This document shows positions 15,517 to 22,496 of a stretch of 23,549 bases of DNA, one piece after another. Within the stretch, counting starts at the first letter, position 1. Every line of letters starts with the position of its first letter. The notes beneath the pieces were generated by a model. It did not search any database. It saw nothing but the letters and a program-made list of their open reading frames with translations, and was not told where the DNA came from. The stretch is from Candidatus Bipolaricaulota bacterium (GTDB taxonomy: Bacteria; Bipolaricaulota; Bipolaricaulia; UBA7950; UBA9294): NCBI GenBank assembly GCA_021163015.1, contig JAGGXO010000134.1:1-23549 (forward strand). The letters are read 5' to 3'. Position numbers and translations under genes: made by a program.

Positions 15517-16473
15517 TTATACCTTCTTGATGGAGATTGCCTCCATGTGCTTCTCGATCTTCGTGATGTCCGCACAGATTTTCTTATCGCTCTCCGCGCT
15601 TAGCGTACCGGCAGCCATGCCGAAGCGCAGTGCATCCTCCAGGGTTTCGCCCTTGTTGAGCATGTGTACGACCCCTCCGAGCAACACATCATCTGCACCG
15701 ACAAGGTTCTTGAACTCTGTGCTCTTTTCCGGTGTCAGTATCTCCCATACGCCATTGGCGCTGATCGCGATATCTCCTGTTACCTCGTGCGATACGATGA
15801 TTATCCCAGTGCCTGCCCCAACCATCTTTTTCCCAGCGTCGATGATTTCACTGCTTGTTCTTAGTGGGATGCCATCGACGACCGGGGTTTCGCGAATGTC
15901 TGGCTTGGCTATGTATGGTGAGGCAAGCAGCCCGCGGCTCAATGCCTCGCCGCTTGCACTGATGACAACCCTCGCTCCTGCCTCTGTTGCCATTTCCGCA
16001 AGAACACGGTACAGATCCGCGTCTATCCCCAGAGGAAGGCTCCCCGCAAGGATTACCCACGTGGCACGGTTAAGCATTCGCTTGTAGCGGCGAATGAATC
16101 GGGTGATCTCCTCCTGGGAAACAGGAGTGCCTGGCTCGTTGATGAATATCGGAACATACTCGTGTCCGCGTTCGAGGACGATTACGTTGGTACGCGTCTC
16201 TCCGTTTGTCCAAACGAAATTCGTCGTCACTCCTTCGTCTCGCAGGTCACGCACGACAACGTGCCCCATGTCTCCACCCACGAAGCCCATCGCTACGTTC
16301 TCCACCCCGAGGCGAGAGAGGAAGATGCTGATGTTAACTCCCTTTCCGCCAGCCGAGGTGTCACTGCTCCTCGCACGCGTCAGGAATTCATCCTGCGTTT
16401 CCTGCGCCATTTTCAGCTGATCGACCCAGTAGATCTTGTCAATTGCTGGATTGAGTGTGACTGTGATGATCAT
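15517..16473 (-). CDS. PfkB-family sugar kinase, 1-phosphofructokinase (FruK/LacC)-like, with altered catalytic motif
   Basis: 318 residues with the FruK/LacC hallmarks: MIITVTLNPAIDKIYWV at the N-terminus, AGGKGVNISIFLSRLG (second-glycine switch), NGETRTNVIVLE and LAGSLPLGI. A functional enzyme would phosphorylate fructose 1-phosphate or tagatose 6-phosphate. Several normally invariant positions differ. The anion-hole/catalytic GAGDS is GADDV (in NLVGADDVLLGG), KPN is KPD, and the nucleotide-binding VSLGAxG is VSHEVTG. The base Asp seems retained, but the third Gly is lost. It may be a diverged kinase with changed substrate, or a regulatory homologue. ATG 16473 overlaps the miaB stop by four bases and has AAGGAG upstream. 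The CBS gene follows closely. Confidence 0.82.
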   Translation of the reverse strand: MIITVTLNPAIDKIYWVDQLKMAQETQDEFLTRARSSDTSAGGKGVNISIFLSRLGVENVAMGFVGGDMGHVVVRDLRDEGVTTNFVWTNGETRTNVIVLERGHEYVPIFINEPGTPVSQEEITRFIRRYKRMLNRATWVILAGSLPLGIDADLYRVLAEMATEAGARVVISASGEALSRGLLASPYIAKPDIRETPVVDGIPLRTSSEIIDAGKKMVGAGTGIIIVSHEVTGDIAISANGVWEILTPEKSTEFKNLVGADDVLLGGVVHMLNKGETLEDALRFGMAAGTLSAESDKKICADITKIEKHMEAISIKKV

Positions 16474-17792
16474 TGCGCTCCTTGTGGCACCATAGAGTCC
16501 ACCCGCCTTCCCAGCAGAGCGGCTGTCATTGCATCTTCGACATACACCTGCACGAATTCTCCAACGGTCTCTTCACCCACGAGCACTACCGTGCGATGTG
16601 TGTCCGTGCGCCCGTAGGCCTTGCCCTCACGCGTCCTCCCTTCCACGAGGACATCCAACTTCTTCCCGATTAGCTCCTGATTCTGCTTGAGGGCAATCTC
16701 CCTTTGCAGATCCAGGATCTCGTGCAACCGAGCGCTCTTGACTTCAGGTGAGACATCATCTGGAAGAAGAGCGCTCCGTGTCCCTGGGCGTGGCGAATAC
16801 ATCGCCACAAAGATTGACCCGAAACGCGCCTGCTCGACAAGATCGAGCGTGGCCACGAAGTCCGCATCTGTTTCTCCGGGATAGCCGACGATTAGATCGG
16901 TTGTGAAGTTGATCTCTGGGATAAGGCAGCGTGCATCTTCTAGAATTGAGAGAAAATCTCGCTGCGTGTAACCGCGGTTCATCTCAGCCAGAATGCGATC
17001 GCTCCCCGATTGACAGGCAAGGTGGATGTGCTTGCAAATGTTGTCATGGGCGGCGATCTTCTCGATAACGTCTCTTGTCATGTCCTTGGGATGCGAGCTA
17101 GTGAAACGGATGCGGGGGACACCTGTTTCTGCTACCTTCTCCAATAGGCTAGCGAAGCTGCCGCATTCAGGCCGATCCGTCCCGTATGAATCCACGTTTT
17201 GCCCTAGGAGGAGGATCTCAGGGTAACCCTCGCTAACAGCGGCTCTTACCTCATGCAAGATCTCGTCTGGATCGCGACTTCTAAGTGGCCCGCGCGCATA
17301 CGGAACTATACAGTACGAACAGAAATTCGAACAACCCTGTGTAATCGTGACCATTGCTGCAACGGAGTTCTTCCTCCTAAGTGGAACTTCATCGATACCG
17401 AGTGGCCTGTCAACATGAACCATTCGTCTGGCTTGCCCCTCCGCTACCTCATGCACAATCCGTGGTAGTGCAGCAAGATCACTTGATCCAAAGACAAAGT
17501 CGATTGCGGAGAAACGCTTCAATAGCTGCTCTCCACTTACTTGTGCTAAACAGCCACCAACGCCAAGGAGAACGTTGCGCTTGCGTTTCTCCTCAACGAC
17601 AGCGCCGATACGGCCGTACACCTTCTCCTCGGCTTTCTGCCTGACCATACAGGTATTGAAGACAACGAGGTCGGCATCGGCGAGCGACTCAGTGAGGGTA
17701 AATCCATCGCGTTCCAGGACGCCGACAATCCCCTCCGATTGATGAATGTTCATCTGGCATCCCCACGTTTCTACGTATACTCGCTTGTTCAT
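16470..17792 (-). CDS. miaB: tRNA-2-methylthio-N6-dimethylallyladenosine synthase
   Basis: A radical SAM methylthiotransferase that adds a 2-methylthio group to isopentenyl-adenosine 37 of tRNAs reading UNN codons. The 440-residue length is normal. The N-terminal UPF0004 domain carries the three auxiliary-cluster cysteines C12 (WGCQMN), C48 (FNTCMVR) and C81 (GGCLAQ). The radical SAM motif is C154xxxC158xxC161 (CSNFCSYC). Further blocks are LLLGQNVDSYG, RFTSSHPKD, HLACQSGSDRILAEMNRGY and TDLIVGYPGETDADF, and a C-terminal TRAM domain (residues about 375-435). The YARGPLRSR block differs slightly from the usual RGREXSR, but the set favours MiaB over MtaB or RimO. A promoter 14 bases upstream of the ATG heads this minus-strand gene train. 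Confidence 0.93.
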   Translation of the reverse strand: MNKRVYVETWGCQMNIHQSEGIVGVLERDGFTLTESLADADLVVFNTCMVRQKAEEKVYGRIGAVVEEKRKRNVLLGVGGCLAQVSGEQLLKRFSAIDFVFGSSDLAALPRIVHEVAEGQARRMVHVDRPLGIDEVPLRRKNSVAAMVTITQGCSNFCSYCIVPYARGPLRSRDPDEILHEVRAAVSEGYPEILLLGQNVDSYGTDRPECGSFASLLEKVAETGVPRIRFTSSHPKDMTRDVIEKIAAHDNICKHIHLACQSGSDRILAEMNRGYTQRDFLSILEDARCLIPEINFTTDLIVGYPGETDADFVATLDLVEQARFGSIFVAMYSPRPGTRSALLPDDVSPEVKSARLHEILDLQREIALKQNQELIGKKLDVLVEGRTREGKAYGRTDTHRTVVLVGEETVGEFVQVYVEDAMTAALLGRRVDSMVPQGAQ

Positions 17793-17805
17793 TTGGGATC
17801 ATTCC

Positions 17806-17834
17806 AATATACCTCATCGAACGAAGGGGATCAA
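17806..17834 (-). promoter_or_regulatory. Promoter for miaB, probably giving a near-leaderless message
   Basis: On the minus strand TTGATC (17829-17834) and TATATT (17806-17811) are exactly 17 bases apart. The start point would fall about seven bases before ATG 17792, leaving no room for a ribosome binding site, and none is seen. Confidence 0.6.
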
Positions 17835-17872
17835 TGCTCAGCGTAAGCAGCCGGAGGAGTTGCCGTCCACGC

Positions 17873-17901
17873 TGGGCAGCGGGGAGCGTTTTGCGTATCA
17901 T
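17873..17901 (+). promoter_or_regulatory. Candidate promoter for the lptF-lptD fusion gene, near leaderless
   Basis: TGGGCA (17873-17878), a 17-base spacer and TATCAT (17896-17901). Transcription would start about three bases before ATG 17911, which also lacks a ribosome binding site. The -35 is weak (four of six). Confidence 0.45.
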
Positions 17902-17910
17902 GCATTGACA

Positions 17911-20900
17911 ATGATTATCCATCGTAGCGATCGATACATCCTCTCCGAGATGGTGGGCCCGTTTCTCGTCTCATTAGGGGGGCTGTTACTGTTCATAATC
18001 CTTAACCTCATCTTATCCCTATCAGATCTTATGGTCGATCGTGGTGTAGGAATCGCATCCCTCATTCATCTTCTCGTGTTGAAGCTCCCGAGCCTGCTGG
18101 TCCTTGCTCTCCCCGTCAGTGGGCTGTTCGCCACCTTCCTTGGACTCGGAAGGCTAGTGCATGACAGAGAAGTGATCGCCTTCCAAGCAGCGGGAATCTC
18201 TCTGCGCCGAATCCTCCTTCCCCTGATCATCGCAGCCGTGCTGGTTGCGGGAGCAGACTTCGCTCTGTACAACTGGGCTGTCCCATCCTCGGAGCACCTC
18301 TACCAACAGACGCTGCGAGGCATCATCTTTCGCGGAGGAGTGCCACACGTGCGGGCAAATACCTTCTTCAAAGGGCAGGAAGGGGAGTTTTTCTACGTGC
18401 ATAGCTACAACGAGAAGACTGGCGTGCTGAATGAGGTTCTTGTCTACGATGTTACCGGGAAGCTCTTCCCGCAAGCGAAATCAGCTGTGACGATCCTTAC
18501 AGCCAAGACTGGACGATGGGAGGGAGATTCGTGGACACTCGATGAAGGGAAGGTGTACGGATACGACCATGATGGAACGCTCAAGTACTCTGGCACCTTT
18601 TCTACCCTTCGGATCGCCACCGGCCAGGTGGGAGCCGACTTCCTCTTTGGATCGCGCACTCCATCGGAGATGACGATCGGGGAGCTGCGTGATCAGATCA
18701 CTCTTCTGAGGAAGAGCGGTGCTGCGGTCGATGATCTGATTGTTGAGTGGAACCTCAAGCTGGCGATGCCGTTTGCCACCGTCGTCTTCGTCCTGTTCGG
18801 AGGGGCGGCGAGCCTCCTTTTCGGTTGGCGGAGCCGCGCCGTGGGAGTCGTAATAAGCCTTCTCCTTGTAGGGCTGTTTCAGGGAACACTATTGTGGACA
18901 CAGACACTGGGCCGGAGGGGAATCATCTCTCCGCCGCTTGGGGCATGGCTACCAGATGCCCTGTTCGGGGCCATCGGCATAGTCCTATTTCTGCAGCTTG
19001 ACCGACTTCATCATTCCTCACTACATAAACACATTCGAAGGATCATCCCCTTTCTTCTCATCATGATCGTCTTTGTGGGTAGCGTGTTCGCACAGGAGAC
19101 GATAACTCCCAGTGCGCCCGCAAGTACCGACGTACAGACAGAAAGCCAGACGGCCCCGCTCGACATACGATGCGATTTCCTGACCATCTCCAAGGACCGC
19201 CACCATGTGGCGGCGAGCGGAAACGTTCACCTCACCTACGGGAAGACAATCCTCTCTGCAGATGATGCTCTCGTCGATGAGCAAGGCGATGGCCAGTGGC
19301 GCTTGCAGGCCACAGGGAAAGTCGAGTTGACAGTCGAGGATGATTTCACCCTCTCCGGTGAGAAGATCGAGGCTATACTGTCGCACACCGGAGATTCCTT
19401 GCGCACGGAGCGAGCTACAGCGTCGGCGTTCAGCGGGAGAAGCAGTTTCGTCAACTCCAACGGAGAGACACACACTCTGATCTATCGCGGAGATCAGGGA
19501 ATAATCACGTACGACGAAGATGGAACCCTGTCGCGCATCGAGATGACCGATGCCACCATGACTACGTGCGACTGCTGTGGAGGGGCGCTCGCACAGCCCT
19601 ATTCCATCGACACGGGAAGACTCATCCTCTATCCGGACCAGTTGATCGTCGCGTTCAATCTCACGGTCCGCTCATTCGGGGTAGGCGTGTTTTGGTTGCC
19701 CGTCTACGTCCAGCCGCTCAAGGAGACGCTCGATAGCCCACTCTTTCCAGCGATAGGTAATAGCGGGACGCATGGGTGGTTCTTCAAGTGGAACGTTCCG
19801 TTCTATGTTAACAAGGACAACTACGGCGCCCTCCTCGTCGACTACTTCACACGATTTCAGGAGATCGGACTGGGTGCCGTCTTGCGGTATGCTTTCGCCG
19901 GGCAGAGTGGATCGGTCAAGGTCTACTACTTCCCGGCCAAGGTTGGTGATAGAAAGGTTGAGCTTTCCCTTTCACACACTTCAAAGTTGCCTGGTGAATG
20001 GAAGCTGGCAGGGAATGTTTCCTACCGCGAGCAGGGCTCATCGCACGCGCTTACTTTCTCCTCCTCGGCCAGCGGCCCGATTGATCACTGGAGTTTCTCC
20101 ATCTCGACGACGCGCAGCAGGACAGAGAAGGACGATGTAGTGCGCATCGATGAGCGCCTCCCAGAACTTTCGCTCTCCCGCTCAGCCTTCACATGGGGGA
20201 GGCTTTCGTTCACCCCCCACTTGAGCGTGGGCTGGTTCCGTGAGTGGCAGGCGGACACCCTGATCGGTTCCTCACTGCGTGTCGATGGGTCGGTCGCTCT
20301 CAGTGTAACACCCATTACACTCCTTGGATTCAGCATCAAACCGAGTGCGTCACTGCGCCTGACAAGTTATGAGGCGGGAATGATGACCCGCCGTCGCGAA
20401 GCGCACTCGCTCTCCCTCTCTCTCTCTCGACCTGGCATGGAGGTCTCCTACGCATATCAGGAGATCAACGGAGAGAGCCCGTTTGCTTTTGACCATCTGG
20501 TGTCCAAGAACCACATAGCGCTCAACCTGGCGGCAGGCGAGGAACTGGCGCTTCACGTAAGCGGCGGGATCAACCTAGTAAGCTCCTCATTAGATCCACT
20601 GCAATTGCGCGTGGACTGGTCAGCGGGGATGAAGTTCTCCCTTTCCGCCAGCTATGATATCCCGAGCGCCGCGTTCACCCATATCGACCTGTCGGGGAGC
20701 ATGAAGGCGCACCCGATTAATCTGCAGTGGGCGATCCCATACAACGTAAGTGAAGGCAGATTCGAGATATCAACACTGGAACTGGAGGCAAGCTCCCCTC
20801 ACGAAGCTAGGCTTTCGCTCCTTGGCGAGTTCGACCTGAACGAGGTGGAGCTTTCCAGTCTCAGCCTGGAGGCACAGATGATGTACGGCGCAGGATGGGG

Positions 20901-21105
20901 AATCAGCCTGGGCGGGAAGCTCAATGTAGGCACCCAGGCGATCGCGAATCCGAGCTTTGGCCTGTTTCGCGACCTGTATGACTGCCTGCGGATAGGAATC
21001 GAACGAAGGAGCGGACAGGTGTGGTTGTACACTTCAATACTCGCCTTTCCCGAGGCGATTCTGCGCTACGCACCGAGCTCCACGCAGGTTGAGGTCGGCA
21101 AGTAG
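17911..21105 (+). CDS. LptF/LptG permease fused in frame to OstA/LptD-type LPS-assembly protein
   Basis: One open frame of 1064 codons. Residues 1-370 form an LptF/G permease: TM1 (about 15-37), TM2 (52-80), the signature coupling segment LGRLVHDREVIAFQAAGISLRRI after TM2, TM3 (101-122), a periplasmic beta domain, then TM4-6 (about 284-366). It should pair with LptB to extract LPS. Residues 371-394 (basic KHIRR, hydrophobic core, VFA-QE) look like a signal peptide with a peptidase site after A394. Residues 417-545 resemble the OstA/LptA fold (LTISKDRHHVAASGNVHLTY). Residues 550-1064 are LptD-like (MTTC at 550-553, IDTGRLILYPDQLIVAFNLTV, GVFWLPVYVQPL), then beta-rich sequence. The chain does not end in the aromatic residue usual for outer-membrane barrels. 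ATG 17911 is chosen because the protein begins there like other LptF proteins. The upstream part of the frame has no similarity. Confidence 0.85.
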   Translation: MIIHRSDRYILSEMVGPFLVSLGGLLLFIILNLILSLSDLMVDRGVGIASLIHLLVLKLPSLLVLALPVSGLFATFLGLGRLVHDREVIAFQAAGISLRRILLPLIIAAVLVAGADFALYNWAVPSSEHLYQQTLRGIIFRGGVPHVRANTFFKGQEGEFFYVHSYNEKTGVLNEVLVYDVTGKLFPQAKSAVTILTAKTGRWEGDSWTLDEGKVYGYDHDGTLKYSGTFSTLRIATGQVGADFLFGSRTPSEMTIGELRDQITLLRKSGAAVDDLIVEWNLKLAMPFATVVFVLFGGAASLLFGWRSRAVGVVISLLLVGLFQGTLLWTQTLGRRGIISPPLGAWLPDALFGAIGIVLFLQLDRLHHSSLHKHIRRIIPFLLIMIVFVGSVFAQETITPSAPASTDVQTESQTAPLDIRCDFLTISKDRHHVAASGNVHLTYGKTILSADDALVDEQGDGQWRLQATGKVELTVEDDFTLSGEKIEAILSHTGDSLRTERATASAFSGRSSFVNSNGETHTLIYRGDQGIITYDEDGTLSRIEMTDATMTTCDCCGGALAQPYSIDTGRLILYPDQLIVAFNLTVRSFGVGVFWLPVYVQPLKETLDSPLFPAIGNSGTHGWFFKWNVPFYVNKDNYGALLVDYFTRFQEIGLGAVLRYAFAGQSGSVKVYYFPAKVGDRKVELSLSHTSKLPGEWKLAGNVSYREQGSSHALTFSSSASGPIDHWSFSISTTRSRTEKDDVVRIDERLPELSLSRSAFTWGRLSFTPHLSVGWFREWQADTLIGSSLRVDGSVALSVTPITLLGFSIKPSASLRLTSYEAGMMTRRREAHSLSLSLSRPGMEVSYAYQEINGESPFAFDHLVSKNHIALNLAAGEELALHVSGGINLVSSSLDPLQLRVDWSAGMKFSLSASYDIPSAAFTHIDLSGSMKAHPINLQWAIPYNVSEGRFEISTLELEASSPHEARLSLLGEFDLNEVELSSLSLEAQMMYGAGWGISLGGKLNVGTQAIANPSFGLFRDLYDCLRIGIERRSGQVWLYTSILAFPEAILRYAPSSTQVEVGK
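19021..19092 (+). other. Internal signal-peptide-like segment within the lptF-lptD fusion
   Basis: Codons 371-394 encode LHKHIRR, a hydrophobic stretch IIPFLLIMIVFVGSV and then FA before QE: the n-, h- and c-region pattern of a type I signal peptide. It follows LptF TM6, whose C-terminal end is normally cytoplasmic, so the segment would insert N-in/C-out and deliver the rest of the chain to the periplasm. No good internal start lies in front of it; the only in-frame ATG (codon 385) is inside the hydrophobic core. Cleavage is inference. Confidence 0.6.
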
Positions 21106-21116
21106 GGGGGAACGCA

Positions 21117-21995
21117 TTGACTATCATAGACGGACGGGGCATCGCTCGTAGGCGACAGGAGGTTCTGCACAGGGAAGTCGCTCGCCTTGAAGAAAAGGGG
21201 ATCGTCCCCACGATCGCCCCGATCTTGGTCGGTGAAGAAGGCTCAGCACGCGTGTACTACCGTGCCAAGGCTAGATTGGCCGAGAAGCTGGGAATCAGAT
21301 ATGCAGGTGTTGAGCTTCCAACAGACACGCGAGAAGAAGAATTGCTCAGCGTGATCGCCTCCTTGAACGTTGACCCGCGGGTTGATGGCATATTCATCGA
21401 ATTGCCTCTCCCGCGGCATATATCGTGGGAGGCAGTCTCACGGTCAGTTGTTCCCGAAAAAGATATCGATGGGATCAACCCGATGAGCATGGGGCTCATG
21501 CTTGCCATGAGCGGACGGGCCAAAAACTACCGCCAGTTGAGCGATCGAGCGGACGTTCTCCTCCCGGCAACACCGATGGCGGTGATGGAGATTCTCCTGG
21601 AGATTGGGGTTAGTCTCGCTGGAAGCGAGGCGGTAGTGATCGGACGTAGCCTGTCAGTGGGAAGACCGCTCAGCCTTCTCCTCCTCACCGAGGGAGCGAC
21701 AGTAACGATCTGCCACTCCAAGACAAGATCCATTGACAAGATTACTCGGCGCGCCGACGTATTGTGCGTTGCTGTCGGTAGATCGCGCTTCCTCACATCA
21801 GGGATGGTGAAGCAGGGTGCAGTGATAGTCGATATCGGGATCAATGTATCAGCAGAGGGAATAGTCGGTGATGTAGACTACGAGGCTGTCGCAACAAAGG
21901 CTAGCCTGATCACCCCTGTTCCCGGCGGCGTTGGGCCGATGACGACCACGATGATCATGGCCAACACCGTGAAGTGCGCATTGAATAGGGCGTAA
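21117..21995 (+). CDS. folD: Bifunctional methylenetetrahydrofolate dehydrogenase/cyclohydrolase
   Basis: Interconverts 5,10-methylene-, methenyl- and 10-formyl-tetrahydrofolate in one-carbon metabolism. Family blocks: SARVYYRAKARLAEKLGI with the catalytic Lys51, VDGIFIELPLPRH, PEKDIDGINP with Asp118, VVIGRSLSVGRPL for NADP binding, GAVIVDIGIN, and PVPGGVGPMTTTMIMANT. Three positions are unusual: the Gln of the QLPLP motif is Glu95, the PCTP motif reads PATP, and SGRAKNYRQLSDRADVL before it is more extended than usual. The start is TTG 21117, with a run of six G (21105-21110) six bases upstream; no ATG in this frame fits. It is 11 bases downstream of the LptF-LptD fusion and probably shares its transcript. 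Confidence 0.93.
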   Translation: MTIIDGRGIARRRQEVLHREVARLEEKGIVPTIAPILVGEEGSARVYYRAKARLAEKLGIRYAGVELPTDTREEELLSVIASLNVDPRVDGIFIELPLPRHISWEAVSRSVVPEKDIDGINPMSMGLMLAMSGRAKNYRQLSDRADVLLPATPMAVMEILLEIGVSLAGSEAVVIGRSLSVGRPLSLLLLTEGATVTICHSKTRSIDKITRRADVLCVAVGRSRFLTSGMVKQGAVIVDIGINVSAEGIVGDVDYEAVATKASLITPVPGGVGPMTTTMIMANTVKCALNRA

Positions 21996-22023
21996 AGGCT
22001 CACATCCCTCGATCTCTCAATCC

Positions 22024-22052
22024 TTGACAATAACTCCTCCTGGGCATATACT
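22024..22052 (+). promoter_or_regulatory. Strong sigma70 promoter for the DUF5320 gene
   Basis: A perfect -35 TTGACA (22024-22029), a 17-base spacer and -10 TATACT (22047-22052). The start point would be near 22059, about 28 bases before the ATG, and GGAGG lies before the ATG. GCATAT occurs twice, 11 bases apart, over and just after the -10 (22045-22050 and 22056-22061), and the second copy is part of the palindrome GCATATGC, which may be an operator. Confidence 0.7.
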
Positions 22053-22086
22053 GTGCATATGCTATAAATAGTAATGGAGGTGGATC

Positions 22087-22425
22087 ATGCCACTAGGAGA
22101 TCGTACAGGACCGAGGGGCCTAGGCCCAAGAACCGGTCGTGGATTAGGTTACTGCAGTGGAAGTCCCGTCCCAGGCTACATGAATAGCTGGGGTGGACGT
22201 GGTGGTGGATTTGGCCGAGGTGGTGGCTGGGGCGGCGGGTTCGGCCGTGGCTATGGAAGAGGTATCGGCTGGGGATACGGTGCCGCATACGCGCCACCCG
22301 TCTATAACGTCGATCCACAAGCCCGAGCAAGCGCGTTGCGTGCCCAGGCCGATGAGCTGAAGGCTGCTTTGGATAACATCCAACGCGAGCTTGAGAACAT
22401 AGACAAGACCAACGCAGATCAGTAG
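22087..22425 (+). CDS. DUF5320 glycine-rich protein
   Basis: 112 residues. The N-terminus MPLGDRTGPRGLGPRTGRGL, followed by GYCSG, is the signature of DUF5320 proteins. A Gly/Trp/Arg/Tyr-rich low-complexity middle (about 36-66, GRGGGWGGGFGRGYGRG) follows. The C-terminal part (about 78-112) is a probable coiled coil (RASALRAQADELKAALDNIQ). In other anaerobes such genes often sit beside NifX/NifB-type cofactor proteins or MRP ATPases. No such neighbour is seen here, and no molecular function is known to me. It is flanked by its own strong promoter and terminator, so it is an independent, probably well-expressed unit. The single Cys (GYCSG) is characteristic of the family. Confidence 0.85.
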   Translation: MPLGDRTGPRGLGPRTGRGLGYCSGSPVPGYMNSWGGRGGGFGRGGGWGGGFGRGYGRGIGWGYGAAYAPPVYNVDPQARASALRAQADELKAALDNIQRELENIDKTNADQ

Positions 22426-22433
22426 CAACAGGA

Positions 22434-22457
22434 GGCCCCGCTCATAATAGCGGGGCC
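22434..22457 (+). terminator. Intrinsic terminator after the DUF5320 gene
   Basis: GGCCCCGCT, loop CATAAT, AGCGGGGCC: a perfect 9-bp GC-rich stem beginning eight bases after the stop codon, followed by a pyrimidine tract CCTTTCTCT. It could also slow transcripts arriving from the opposing gene that ends at 22497, though the T-run is on the plus side. Confidence 0.85.
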
Positions 22458-22496
22458 CCTTTCTCTGAAATTACTTAAACTGACTGACAAATCTGC

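Noticed and set aside
17746..17910. Upstream extension of the lptF-lptD frame
   Set aside because: It overlaps the miaB start and both promoters, has no similarity to LptF, and the natural LptF start is at 17911.
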